Made by a program: the position numbers and the translations under genes
The notes under the pieces: generated by a model
The model's input: the letters and a program-made list of their open reading frames with translations, nothing else
Database searches by the model: none
What the model was told of the DNA's origin: nothing
In this document: positions 17,512-26,249 of the stretch, one piece after another
Numbering within the stretch: position 1 is the first letter of the stretch
How the letters are laid out: every line of letters begins with the position of its first letter
Origin: Dyadobacter sp. CY326
GTDB lineage: Bacteria > Bacteroidota > Bacteroidia > Cytophagales > Spirosomataceae
DNA length: 64,000 bases
NCBI RefSeq assembly: GCF_021390515.1
Contig: NZ_JAJUXI010000004.1
Span: 434,001 to 498,000, forward strand
Reading direction: 5' to 3'

Positions 17512-20136
17512 TTGACTTACTTCCACACAACCAACTTAAACAGAACAACCGACAGCCACAATAGAGGGCTTTTTTTGGGCCGTTTGATCTATATAATCTG
17601 CACTGCTTTAATCCTTTGTTCATTCTCCGCCGAGGCGACGGAAGTGGCTGATACATTAAAGAGAAGAAATCCGGGAGTGGTTACTGCGCAAGGTCCGTAT
17701 CGTCCTGAGCGCCAGAAAAAAAGTGATATTCTTTACACGCGTCTGGATGTTGCGTTCGATTGGGAAAAACAACAGGTTCCAGCGTCAGCAGTGCTGATGT
17801 TCCGGTCGCATTTTTATCCGCAGAATACATTGGAACTGGATGCAAAAGGCTTTGATATAAAAAGCATTGCATTGCTTGACACGGTGGGCGATTATGGCTC
17901 TTTGTCCAACGAAGAAATCAATGGCAAAGTCAAACAGAAACTCGAATACACTTACGACAAGCGAAAACTGATCATTAAGCTCGGACAAAATTATTCACGC
18001 AAGGACACGCTTTTTGTTAAAATAGATTACGTTGCCCGGCCGAATGACATTCCGCGCGATAAGCCCGGCGACAGCGCTTCCGAGAAAGGTTTGTATTTTA
18101 TCAATGCGGATGGCATGGATGAGGGCAAGCCGAAGCAGATCTGGACGCAGGGCGAAACGGAGGGGAGCAGCTGCTGGTTTCCGACGATCGACGCACCCAA
18201 TCAGAAATTCACCCAAGACATTTATATCACCGTTGACAGCACTTACAAAACGTTGTCGAACGGCTTGCTCGTCGAGCAGAATGAAGGCAAAAAAGGCACC
18301 AGGATTGACCATTGGAAACAATCATTGCCGCACGCGCCTTATCTGACCATGATTGCAGTGGGTGATTTTGCGGTTGCAAAGGACATGATGCCCAATGGCT
18401 TGGAGTTGAGTTATTATGTTGAGCCGAAATATGGTGCGGATGCACATGCCATATTTGGCAGAACACCGGAAATGATGGGCTTCTTCTCCAATGTTTTCGG
18501 CATGGAATATCCGTGGGAAAAATACGCTCAGATTGCCGTAAGGGACTTTGTGGCGGGTGCAATGGAAAATACAACGGCGACTGTGCACGAAGAAGGCGTT
18601 CAGAATGATGCGCGATCATTGGTCGATGGAAATTCGGATGCCGTTATTGCACATGAGCTGGCGCATCATTGGTTTGGTGATTATGTGACTTGCGAAGAAT
18701 GGGGTCAATTGCCTTTGAATGAATCCTTTGCGAATTATTCAGAATATTTGTGGAGCGAATATAACAATGGAAAATACGAAGCTGACTGGCAGAATTTGCA
18801 GGAAATGAAAGCATATCTGGGCGAGGCAGAAACGAAGCAGGTTCCAATGATCCGCTATTTTTATAAGGATCGTGAAAATATGTTTGACAGCCATTCCTAC
18901 GCAAAAGGCGGTCGAATCCTGCATATGCTGCGGAATTACGTTGGTGACGATGCATTTTTTGCCTCGCTGCAACAATATCTGAAATCGCACGCTTTCGGAA
19001 CTGCTGAAATTGACGACTTACGGATGGCCTTTGAGAAAGTGTCAGGGGAGGATTTGAACTGGTTTTTTGATCAATGGTTTCACAAGCCAGGCCACCCGAT
19101 CATTAAGATTCAGCAAGAATATGCTGCCGCGACTGGCAAGGTGCTTTTGAAATTGAAACAAACGCAGGACACGCTTGCAACAACCGTTTACCGCTTGCCG
19201 GTTAGAGTGGATGTTTGGGTCAATGGTAAGAAAAATCAATATACGGTGCTGGTGGACAAAGCTTCGCAAACGCTGGAATTCCCGGCTGCGAAAAAGCCTG
19301 ATCTGGTCGTTTTTGACGCGGACGCACAATTGCTTGGGCAAGTGGAGCACGAAAAAACACGCCGGGAAATGGAATTTCAATATGCAAATAGCGACCGTTT
19401 TCTGCATAAATACGAGGCATTGGCATCCCTGGAAGGCACGCTCGCAGACTCGGTTTCAAAAGCTGTGCTTGTGAGAGCGATGACGGATGATTTTTGGAAA
19501 TTGCGCCAAATGGCAATCAGTAATTTCGCTGAGTATGACGGAGCAGGATTTGCAGACATTGAAAAGATAATCCAAAGTCGCGCACGCCTTGATCCGCATC
19601 CGCAAGTTCGTGCAGAAGCAATGATCACACTCGCATCATTTGGCGACAATAACAGCGATTCGATATTCAGGGAAGCATTAAGTGACAGTTCATATCAGGT
19701 GGTTTCTGTGGCGATGGAGAAATATTTGATGGGGCAGCCAACGGACGCCAATGAGATTGCGGCAATGTTTGAAAACAGTCCGAATGATGCCATTGTGACC
19801 TCAGTAGGCAACTATTACGCCGGACTCGCACAGCCAGAAAGATTCGATTGGTTTCTTGACAAAATGAAGTTCATGAAGCCAACTGAGAAATATAATTTCT
19901 TGCAGGTTTTCGGGAAATATCTGATCAAGTCGAAGCAGGATGTGCAGAGAAAAAGCATTCCGGTGCTTGAAGGCCTCGCGCGTGAAAATCCGTCTTATTT
20001 CGTGCGTTTCGGTGCATTCCAGGCGCTGGGTTTGCTCACGGACATTCAAGGCGTGGCTGCGCTTCGGAAAGACATTCGGGCTAAGGAAACAGAGCCTAAG
20101 CTGAAAGAAATGTACAGCCAGTTCGGTGATTTATAG
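17512..20136 (+). CDS. M1 family zinc aminopeptidase, secreted
   Basis: The 874-aa protein carries GAMEN (349-353) for the substrate amino terminus, the zinc motif HELAH (381-385) and the third zinc ligand in NESFANYSEYLW (Glu404). The HEXXH-x18-E spacing is exact. A hydrophobic stretch (LIYIICTALILCSFSAEA) acts as a signal peptide, so the enzyme is periplasmic or exported. A C-terminal HEAT-like helical region follows the catalytic half. The start is TTG at 17512; no ATG lies upstream of the conserved N-terminal domain, so the exact start is uncertain. It trims N-terminal residues from peptides. Confidence 0.94.
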   Translation: MTYFHTTNLNRTTDSHNRGLFLGRLIYIICTALILCSFSAEATEVADTLKRRNPGVVTAQGPYRPERQKKSDILYTRLDVAFDWEKQQVPASAVLMFRSHFYPQNTLELDAKGFDIKSIALLDTVGDYGSLSNEEINGKVKQKLEYTYDKRKLIIKLGQNYSRKDTLFVKIDYVARPNDIPRDKPGDSASEKGLYFINADGMDEGKPKQIWTQGETEGSSCWFPTIDAPNQKFTQDIYITVDSTYKTLSNGLLVEQNEGKKGTRIDHWKQSLPHAPYLTMIAVGDFAVAKDMMPNGLELSYYVEPKYGADAHAIFGRTPEMMGFFSNVFGMEYPWEKYAQIAVRDFVAGAMENTTATVHEEGVQNDARSLVDGNSDAVIAHELAHHWFGDYVTCEEWGQLPLNESFANYSEYLWSEYNNGKYEADWQNLQEMKAYLGEAETKQVPMIRYFYKDRENMFDSHSYAKGGRILHMLRNYVGDDAFFASLQQYLKSHAFGTAEIDDLRMAFEKVSGEDLNWFFDQWFHKPGHPIIKIQQEYAAATGKVLLKLKQTQDTLATTVYRLPVRVDVWVNGKKNQYTVLVDKASQTLEFPAAKKPDLVVFDADAQLLGQVEHEKTRREMEFQYANSDRFLHKYEALASLEGTLADSVSKAVLVRAMTDDFWKLRQMAISNFAEYDGAGFADIEKIIQSRARLDPHPQVRAEAMITLASFGDNNSDSIFREALSDSSYQVVSVAMEKYLMGQPTDANEIAAMFENSPNDAIVTSVGNYYAGLAQPERFDWFLDKMKFMKPTEKYNFLQVFGKYLIKSKQDVQRKSIPVLEGLARENPSYFVRFGAFQALGLLTDIQGVAALRKDIRAKETEPKLKEMYSQFGDL

Positions 20137-20159
20137 AACAGCAAATGCGCAGCTTCCGA

Positions 20160-21224
20160 TCATTGCGGATCCAGATAATAGTCCAGGTTTTCCTTTGTAA
20201 TAATGTCTAAGGGAAGGAATTTGATCGGTTGAATGTCTTTTTTGAAAACGAGGAAATTGGCCAGCTGGTGAATTCCCCAATAACCTTGTCCCAGCGGATT
20301 TTGATTGATCAGGAAATTGATGATTTCCTTGTTCAAATAATGCAGGTTAGGCTTTAAAAGGTCGTAACCGATCAGTTTAATATGATTCAAAGACTTCTTT
20401 TCCAGATACGAGGCAACCTCGAACGCCTTGGAATTGGTCACATAAACGGCTTTCAAATCCGGCTCTTCTGTCAATATCGCGTCAAGCTGATCGTCCAAAT
20501 TTTCACCATCGGGAAAGTTAATCTCGCGGCTAATCACCTTCACCGCGCCATGCTGTTCGCCTGTTTTAAAATAATCACGGAAGCCAGCCTCTTTTGTAAT
20601 AAGGTGGGCGGAGTTTGAAATATCTTCATTCACGTGTGCAATGAGCACCGTTGCCGAGGACTGCAAACCGAAACTTAAAATTTTCGCTGCCAGGCAACCG
20701 CTTCTGTAAGAATCCTGCCCAATGTAACAAAGCGGGTTAACATGCTCAATCTGAGTGTTGAAAAGCACATAAGGAATGTTCAGTTTCTCCCATTCTTCAA
20801 AAAACGGCAATGCTTCTTTATAAAAAACGGGCGCAATGAGCAGCCCGTCAGGATGCTCTTTTGAAACCTCTTTCGCCTTGGCAATAAACGATTGTTCTTC
20901 GTGTGAATTGAAAATAAATAGCGTGATATAAACGCCATATTGACGAAGTTCTTTCTCCGCTTTTTCTAAGCCAATCTTCGGCGCTTCCCAATACGAATCC
21001 GCATCCGGATCAGGAATAAGCACGGCTAGATTGAACGTGCGCTGCGATTTAAGTGATTGGGCAATGAAGTTGGGTTCGTAATTGAGTTCCTTGATAATGG
21101 CCAAAATGCGTTCGCGGACGTCGTCTGCAACTCTTCCCCGGTTATGCAAAACACGGTCAACGGTTCCCTTAGAAGTTTGGGCTTTTTCTGCTATATCTTT
21201 TATTCTGACTATTCTTTTTTTCAC
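20160..21224 (-). CDS. LacI family transcriptional regulator
   Basis: The 354-aa protein begins with a LacI headpiece: RIKDIAEKAQTSKGTVDRVLHNRGRV, then the hinge-helix region YEPNFIAQSLKSQ. A periplasmic-binding-protein-like domain follows (FNLAVLIPDPDADSYWEAPKIGLEKAEKEL ... GYDLLKPNLHYLN). The order and length are typical. LacI regulators with this substrate domain usually respond to sugars. It is convergent with the M1 peptidase and has no sugar-catabolic gene directly beside it, so its target is unknown. TVDRVL replaces the commoner TVSRVL in the recognition helix, a variant known from sugar regulators. Confidence 0.93.
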   Translation of the reverse strand: MKKRIVRIKDIAEKAQTSKGTVDRVLHNRGRVADDVRERILAIIKELNYEPNFIAQSLKSQRTFNLAVLIPDPDADSYWEAPKIGLEKAEKELRQYGVYITLFIFNSHEEQSFIAKAKEVSKEHPDGLLIAPVFYKEALPFFEEWEKLNIPYVLFNTQIEHVNPLCYIGQDSYRSGCLAAKILSFGLQSSATVLIAHVNEDISNSAHLITKEAGFRDYFKTGEQHGAVKVISREINFPDGENLDDQLDAILTEEPDLKAVYVTNSKAFEVASYLEKKSLNHIKLIGYDLLKPNLHYLNKEIINFLINQNPLGQGYWGIHQLANFLVFKKDIQPIKFLPLDIITKENLDYYLDPQ

Positions 21225-21472
21225 TTTCCGTCGTTATTCAGCTTCTTCAATTTCTGTTCGTAAGGCGAATATCAAATTTTTATTTGAACGTTGAGCCTTT
21301 TCAATCAAACTAATGCAGCATGGACAATATTTTTCAAATTTTTTTTATAATAAATTTGAGATTATGCTCGCTGGAAATTAATTTTACTACGCTAAGGCAT
21401 TCATAGGTTGTTGAGGCCGGGTACGAACACGATTTGCCAAATTTGCTGCGTGCTCGTGCACTTTCTGAAATT

Positions 21473-21506
21473 TTTGTAGGATTAACCGATTTTACAACTA
21501 ATTTTG
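21473..21506 (+). promoter_or_regulatory. Orphan Bacteroidota promoter in intergenic DNA
   Basis: TTTG at 21473-21476 and a perfect -7 box TAATTTTG at 21499-21506 are separated by 22 bases. No plus-strand ORF follows; a terminator does, at 21628. Confidence 0.5.
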
Positions 21507-21511
21507 TAATC

Positions 21512-21660
21512 AAGAATTAAGATAAAATATTATTCTTCGTTCACAGTCCTAAACACCTTAAAGATTCTAACCTTTAACCTTTTCCAGAATAATTACCCAA
21601 TTTTCTGCTAATCCTAAATCCGTAACGAGCGTATGAAGTCAAATTCATACGCTTTTTTAT
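21512..21660 (+). ncRNA. Candidate small RNA of about 150 nt
   Basis: The span is delimited by the orphan promoter at 21473-21506 and the intrinsic terminator at 21628-21660, both pointing right, with no coding frame between them. The sequence is A/C-rich and G-poor until the terminator stem. The flanking genes (LacI regulator, PaaE-like reductase) are both on the minus strand, so the terminator does not serve them. I cannot match it to a named RNA family. The start position is inferred from the -7 box. Confidence 0.35.
21628..21660 (+). terminator. Intrinsic terminator with no plus-strand gene upstream
   Basis: GCGTATGAA (21629-21637) pairs with TTCATACGC (21644-21652), followed by TTTTTTAT. 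On the minus strand the hairpin is followed by mixed sequence, so it reads as a plus-strand terminator. The rest of the 448-bp gap from 21225 to 21672 shows no gene. Confidence 0.75.
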
Positions 21661-21672
21661 TTCCTAAAATGT

Positions 21673-22719
21673 TTAGGGAATCTCAATAAAAACATCATTC
21701 GAATCCGGATAAGCCGAGCAGGTCAGTATCCAGCCGTCTTTAAGATCTCTGTCGGTAAGCACTTCATTCACGCTCATATGCAATGAGCCACTCTTGCAAA
21801 TCCCCGCACAGGCAGCGCATCGGCCACCTTTGCAGCTGTAAGGCAGCTTAATGCCGGCAGCCAGCGCAGCATCTAAAACAGTGGTGTGCGCAGGAATGAA
21901 CAGATCATGGATCTGTCCGCGAAAATGCAATTTTATAACATGCGGATCGGAAACAGGCGGTGGCGCGGGAAGTGTGGGAATGACGAAATTCTCTTTTCTG
22001 ATCTGCAAAGCGGAAAATCCCATGTAATGCAATGTGATCTCTACGGAGCGCATGAGCTCATAGGGGCCACAAATGAAAAAACGGGCTTTTTGCGCCTCAA
22101 AATGCAGTGATTTAGTAACCAATTGTTCAAGCCGCGTATTGTTAATCCTGCCACGCATACCATTCCAGTCGTCTGTCGGCTGGCTGTGAATGTGGATCAC
22201 TTTCAGTCTCTCGGCAAACTGCTGCGCCCAATGTGCGATTTGATCATGAAAGAGCGCAGATTTGACATTTCTGCTCGCGTAAAGCAAGGTTATCTGGCTC
22301 TCCGTTTCGGTCGCCAGGGTTTGTTTTAAGATCGAAAACAGCGGTGTGATGCCACTTCCAGCGGCAATAAGCACAATGTCCCGCGGTAAACCCACGGCAT
22401 CTTCCAGAACAAATCTTCCCGATGGCGGCAACACATTAAAATGATCACCAACTTTCACCGTATCAATCCAAAACCTTGACATTTCGCCATTAGGAACGCG
22501 CTTGATGGTGATGGCTGGCAACTCGTCCACACCCGGCGCGGAGCTCATGGAGTAGGAGCGCCTGACCTCGTGACCGTGCATGGGAATCAGGAATGTCAGA
22601 AATTGTCCGGCTTTATAAACGAAGTCAAGTTCGTTAGTTCGCTCAAAAACAAATGTCTTAGCATCAGTTGCTTCCGAAATGATGTGCTTCACTCGCAAAG
22701 AAATCGTGGCTTCGGACAT
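21673..22719 (-). CDS. PaaE/Hcr-type ferredoxin reductase with C-terminal 2Fe-2S domain
   Basis: The 348-aa protein has three domains. An FAD-binding barrel contains RRSYSMSS (R-x-Y-S-x-S). An NAD(P)-binding fold starts at LIAAGSGITPLFSIL and ends with FFICGPYELM. A plant-type ferredoxin has the cluster motif CKGGRCAACAGIC (C-x5-C-x2-C) and a fourth Cys in WILTCSAYP. Such reductases feed electrons from NAD(P)H to an oxygenase or other redox partner. It is 27 bp downstream of the DxDDTA protein gene on the same strand, so the two probably form an operon. No oxygenase is present nearby. Confidence 0.93.
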   Translation of the reverse strand: MSEATISLRVKHIISEATDAKTFVFERTNELDFVYKAGQFLTFLIPMHGHEVRRSYSMSSAPGVDELPAITIKRVPNGEMSRFWIDTVKVGDHFNVLPPSGRFVLEDAVGLPRDIVLIAAGSGITPLFSILKQTLATETESQITLLYASRNVKSALFHDQIAHWAQQFAERLKVIHIHSQPTDDWNGMRGRINNTRLEQLVTKSLHFEAQKARFFICGPYELMRSVEITLHYMGFSALQIRKENFVIPTLPAPPPVSDPHVIKLHFRGQIHDLFIPAHTTVLDAALAAGIKLPYSCKGGRCAACAGICKSGSLHMSVNEVLTDRDLKDGWILTCSAYPDSNDVFIEIP

Positions 22720-22746
22720 TGGAAAACATTTTATTTGAATTAAAAC

Positions 22747-23838
22747 CTAACAAGCTTCTTCTATCGAGTTGTTCCAAAGCGTCTCATATTCGGCCAAAAG
22801 CGTCCAGCAATGCGCCTCGCAGATCCAATGCATGTGAAACAATGGACTGACCGCCAACTTGTAAAGCAATGGATTTTCGTAAGCCGTGAGCAAGCCGGCG
22901 ATGAAGAAATAAAAGCCTTTAAAATCACTTTTTGACAAATTTTCGACTGCTATCCGCTCGGTTCTGACGCCCAATCGCATTAATGAAGTCGAAATAATGA
23001 CTTTATCCATTGCGTTTTTGGACGAAAGCAAAATCGATTTTGCATCAGCAATCAATTTGTTCTTAATCGGTTGCAATGCGTCGGGATCGAATGCTGCAAT
23101 CAAACGCGCAACATGATAAATAATGAGCGGTGTTCGCGGATATTGATGCGCGCAACGGAACGGAGCAGTGATATAACGATCGGTCTCAATGACGGACGTT
23201 ATGTAATGCAAACTGTCTTCATCGTGTTGGTTAAGGGGCAAATTATAGTGTAAAATGCAATACATCAGGTTACTAAGCACGCAGATATCAAACTCAACAT
23301 ACATGTTTTTCCCAAACCATGTGGAATAAGCTTTCAGCTCCCTATATTCTTCAAATGTATTGCGGACGTTCAATTTCGTTCCGTTCGCATGCAATGCAAG
23401 CTTTTCTTTAAGCCAAATTAATTCCGCGGGACTCGGCTGTGTTGTCAGATATATGAATGCAGTGTCGTCCACATCGTCGGGAATCCGGAAATGCTCGAAA
23501 CGGTGAAAAATAAAACCATTTGGAAAATGCCGGGATGGCCTCGTCTTCCAGAAATTATAAGTTTTGAGCCCGTCTTTATTTTGAAAATCCGGATAGTTCT
23601 TGATCGCGTCATTGCAGATTTTTTCAATTGATTTTTGCTGCTCAGCATCTGCGTTAAGGGCAATGGATTTTAATGTGAAGCAAATAATTGCTGAAAAGAA
23701 AATTGTCGTGTCAGGCCGTTGGTAACCGATCAGTTCGTTTTGTCGATAGGCCGGAAAAATGCCTTCGGGGAAATAAGGTCCGCCCTTGGACTGAAGACTT
23801 TCGATTTGATTTAAAAAAAATTGCAGCGGTTGCTTCAT
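22747..23838 (-). CDS. Alpha/alpha-toroid protein with a class II terpene cyclase DxDDTA motif
   Basis: The 363-aa protein is rich in helices and has no signal or membrane segment. Residues 122-127 read DVDDTA, the D-x-D-D-T-A signature of class II terpene cyclases, whose middle Asp is the general acid. Other features recall the squalene-hopene and prenyltransferase toroid fold: FDICVLSNLMYC, FRCAHQYPRTPL and a late WICEAHCWTLL. It is shorter than characterised cyclases, which usually exceed 500 residues with two barrel domains, so it may be a single-domain relative or a non-cyclase. It is the first gene of a two-gene unit with the PaaE-like reductase. Fold inference is fair; function is open. 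Confidence 0.6.
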   Translation of the reverse strand: MKQPLQFFLNQIESLQSKGGPYFPEGIFPAYRQNELIGYQRPDTTIFFSAIICFTLKSIALNADAEQQKSIEKICNDAIKNYPDFQNKDGLKTYNFWKTRPSRHFPNGFIFHRFEHFRIPDDVDDTAFIYLTTQPSPAELIWLKEKLALHANGTKLNVRNTFEEYRELKAYSTWFGKNMYVEFDICVLSNLMYCILHYNLPLNQHDEDSLHYITSVIETDRYITAPFRCAHQYPRTPLIIYHVARLIAAFDPDALQPIKNKLIADAKSILLSSKNAMDKVIISTSLMRLGVRTERIAVENLSKSDFKGFYFFIAGLLTAYENPLLYKLAVSPLFHMHWICEAHCWTLLAEYETLWNNSIEEAC

Positions 23839-23862
23839 GTGCCGAAACTAACGAAAGGGCAC

Positions 23863-23897
23863 AAAAAAAGAAACCCCGCCGTTGACGACAGGGTTTC
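23863..23897 (-). terminator. Terminator of the Nfu gene
   Basis: On the minus strand GAAACCC (23891-23897) pairs with GGGTTTC (23870-23876), followed by seven T residues. It lies 21 bp past the nfu stop codon. Confidence 0.75.
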
Positions 23898-23917
23898 CAA
23901 CATATATTTATTAAACC

Positions 23918-24514
23918 TTAAACGCCTTCCGCCACAACTTCTTTCACGTTGGGAACCATGCGGGTAAGCAGGTTTTCAATACCGGCTTTCAATGTCAATG
24001 TTGAAGATGGACAACCGCTGCACGAGCCTTGCAATAAAACCTTCACAACGCCGGAATCTTCATTAAACGAGTGAAAATTGATCGCGCCGCCATCAGACTC
24101 AACGGCCGGACGCACATATTGATCCAACGCAGCCTTAATCTGCTGCACCGTATCCGAATCTCTCGAATCAACGATCAATGTATTTTTATCAATCGTTTGC
24201 TGAGCGAAAATGGGGTGATTTTCTTCAAAATATATTTTAATAAACTGCTTCGTATCACGCAAAACGTCTTCCCAGGCAGTTTCCTCATCTTTGGTAAGCG
24301 TAACAAAATTGCTGGTTATAAACACTCTCTTCACGTGTGGAAACTGGAACAGATCCGATGCAAGCGGAGAAGCTTTTCCTTCTTCCAATGCAGCCTCCAA
24401 CGAAGGATAATCAAATGAAAGGCCCTCAGGAACCAATTCGAAGTTCAGGACGAACTTCATCGAATTCGGGTTCGGGCTCAATTCCGTATATACAAAAACC
24501 GGGCGTGTTAGCAT
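23918..24514 (-). CDS. NifU-like iron-sulfur cluster carrier (Nfu type)
   Basis: The start at 24514 (MLTRPVFVYTELSPNPNSMK) fits the conserved Nfu N-terminal domain; a longer frame to 24604 adds an unlikely leader. The 198-aa protein has the Nfu_N domain (NPNSMKFVLN) and a C-terminal NifU domain with VRPAVESDGG and the cluster-binding C-S-G-C in GSCSGCPSSTLTL. Nfu proteins carry 4Fe-4S clusters to apo-proteins. It is a single gene with its own terminator. Confidence 0.95.
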   Translation of the reverse strand: MLTRPVFVYTELSPNPNSMKFVLNFELVPEGLSFDYPSLEAALEEGKASPLASDLFQFPHVKRVFITSNFVTLTKDEETAWEDVLRDTKQFIKIYFEENHPIFAQQTIDKNTLIVDSRDSDTVQQIKAALDQYVRPAVESDGGAINFHSFNEDSGVVKVLLQGSCSGCPSSTLTLKAGIENLLTRMVPNVKEVVAEGV

Positions 24515-24604
24515 TGTTTGGTAATATTTTGAAACGGGTAAATGACTTTGTTGTTTTGAAACAAGCAAAACAGCTTTTTGGTTTGAATGCCTGACTTCTA
24601 ACAA

Positions 24605-24636
24605 TAAAAAACCCGAAGGACTTTAAATCCTTCGGG
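24605..24636 (-). terminator. Terminator of the rplU-rpmA operon
   Basis: CCCGAAGGA (24612-24620) and TCCTTCGGG (24628-24636) form a perfect 9-bp stem. On the minus strand it is followed by TTTTTTATT. It begins 26 bp past the rpmA stop. Confidence 0.88.
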
Positions 24637-24662
24637 CTTCTTTCAATTAATGACTTTGTTGA

Positions 24663-24962
24663 CTAAGCTTCTGCCAAAACAGCTGGTTCAGCCGGGGCAA
24701 CAGCAACTGCAGTTGGTTCAATGTGAACGTATGACTTGTTTTGACGCGTCTTACGGAAAACCACATTGCCTTCAACCAATGCAAATAAAGTATGGTCACG
24801 GCCAATGCCTACATTGTTACCAGGATTGTGTTTCGTTCCACGCTGACGAACCAGGATATTTCCTGCTTTGGCAAGCTGGCCACCGAATAATTTTACTCCC
24901 AGACGCTTGCTTTCCGATTCACGTCCGTTTCTCGAGCTACCTACACCTTTCTTATGTGCCAT
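24663..24962 (-). CDS. rpmA: 50S ribosomal protein L27
   Basis: The 99-aa protein begins [20 protein letters not shown], with the flexible N-terminus that reaches toward the peptidyl-transferase centre, followed by [22 protein letters not shown]. It lacks the cleavable leader seen in Firmicutes. A short Ala/Pro-rich C-terminal tail ([14 protein letters not shown]) extends beyond the usual end. It follows rplU by 42 bp, the standard L21-L27 pair. Confidence 0.98.
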   Translation of the reverse strand: MAHKKGVGSSRNGRESESKRLGVKLFGGQLAKAGNILVRQRGTKHNPGNNVGIGRDHTLFALVEGNVVFRKTRQNKSYVHIEPTAVAVAPAEPAVLAEA

Positions 24963-25004
24963 GATATCTTAACTATTAATGTTAATTTCTTTATTTAAAA
25001 CTGA

Positions 25005-25316
25005 TTAAGCTACGATTTCGTCAATGCTGATCTTTGTCAAATACTGACGGTGACCATTTTTAACTTTGTAACCTTTACGTCTTTTCTTTTTGAAGACGAT
25101 CACTTTTTCACCTTTAAGGTGTTCAAGGACAGTTGCTTTAACAGAAGCGCCTGCAACTGTTGGAAGGCCTACCTGTACAGTGCCTGCGGTATCAACCAAA
25201 AGGACTTTGTCAAACACAAGAGCAGCGTTCACGTCACCTTCAAGCCTATGCGTGAAGATTTCGAGACCCTTTTCAACCTTAAATTGCTGACCTGCGATTT
25301 CTACGATTGCGTACAT
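25005..25316 (-). CDS. rplU: 50S ribosomal protein L21
   Basis: The 103-aa protein matches L21 over its whole length: [17 protein letters not shown] at the start and the basic C-terminal block [19 protein letters not shown], which binds 23S rRNA. It is first in the rplU-rpmA operon and has a good promoter 40 bp upstream of its ATG. Confidence 0.98.
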   Translation of the reverse strand: MYAIVEIAGQQFKVEKGLEIFTHRLEGDVNAALVFDKVLLVDTAGTVQVGLPTVAGASVKATVLEHLKGEKVIVFKKKRRKGYKVKNGHRQYLTKISIDEIVA

Positions 25317-25355
25317 GTTAATAAATTATGATAAACTGATTTCTAAAATGAGGTG

Positions 25356-25386
25356 CAAAGATAGGCACTTGCATACAGAATAACAA
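25356..25386 (-). promoter_or_regulatory. Promoter of rplU-rpmA
   Basis: On the minus strand TTG (25384-25386) and a perfect -7 box TATCTTTG (25356-25363) are separated by 20 bases. The predicted leader to the rplU ATG is about 35 nt. I saw no further structure in the 25387-25563 gap. Confidence 0.65.
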
Positions 25387-25563
25387 CGCTTTAACGGAAA
25401 TGTTCAGGGATTTGCGGGCAAATATTTCGTGACGTATAGTTAGAGTTGGGCAAACCGTTACCTTTATATGATTACCGGCCTTCACAGCGCCTATACATTG
25501 AATTAACAAAACTTAACAATCCCATCTGTTACTTTATTCCATAAATTACGTCTTAATGATAGC

Positions 25564-26229
25564 ATGCGTATAAAAAGCAGAAAAATGAAAATTGGGTTAT
25601 GGATTGCGGTGGTTTTAAGTGTCGGGTTGGCCACCGGAGCAAATGCATTGGAAACGAAGCCTGCGCTTACCGAAGTTAATCAATCAGGTGGTTACCAAGT
25701 GGGGGATGCCGCTGCCAGTTTCCGGTTGAAAAACACCGACGGCAATATGGTTTCGCTCAATGATTTTACCAATGCAAAGGGCGTAATCGTCATTTTTACA
25801 AGCAATCATTGTCCGTTTGCAAAAGCTTACGAGGACCGCATGATTGCATTGAACAATAAATTTGCTTCACAAGGCTATCCGGTTATAGCGATCAATCCAA
25901 GCGATCCGGGCACGCATCAGGATGATACATTCGAAAAAATGAAGGAACGTGCAGCTGCGAAAAGTTATGGTTATCCTTATCTGGTGGATGAATCCCAGCA
26001 GGTGGCCAAAGCGTTTGGTGCGGGCCGCACGCCGCAAGTTTATATTTTACAAAAAAGTGGAGGCAAATTCACGGTGCGCTACATTGGCATGATCGATGAC
26101 AATCCGCAAGATCCGGCTGGCGTTAGCAAATTGTATGCTGATGAGGCTGTCAGCAATCTTTTAGGCGGCAAGCCTGTGGTAACCACAACAACAAAACCCG
26201 TAGGTTGCGCCATCAAATGGAAAAATTAA
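25564..26229 (+). CDS. Exported redoxin (AhpC/TSA-like thioredoxin-fold protein)
   Basis: The protein is 221 aa from the ATG at 25564; an alternative start at 25585 (MKIGLW) gives a cleaner signal peptide (WIAVVLSVGLATGANA). The thioredoxin fold shows FRLKNTDGNMVSLNDF and the peroxiredoxin-like NHCPFAKAYEDRM with a single Cys, then AFGAGRTPQVYIL (cis-Pro). There is no C-x-x-C; a Cys near the end (VGCAIKW) could act as a resolving residue. It is followed after 20 bp by an SMP-30 gene. Antioxidant or thiol chemistry in the periplasm is likely; the substrate is unknown. Confidence 0.87.
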   Translation: MRIKSRKMKIGLWIAVVLSVGLATGANALETKPALTEVNQSGGYQVGDAAASFRLKNTDGNMVSLNDFTNAKGVIVIFTSNHCPFAKAYEDRMIALNNKFASQGYPVIAINPSDPGTHQDDTFEKMKERAAAKSYGYPYLVDESQQVAKAFGAGRTPQVYILQKSGGKFTVRYIGMIDDNPQDPAGVSKLYADEAVSNLLGGKPVVTTTTKPVGCAIKWKN

Positions 26230-26249
26230 TGACTTTTTGATCTCTTGAC

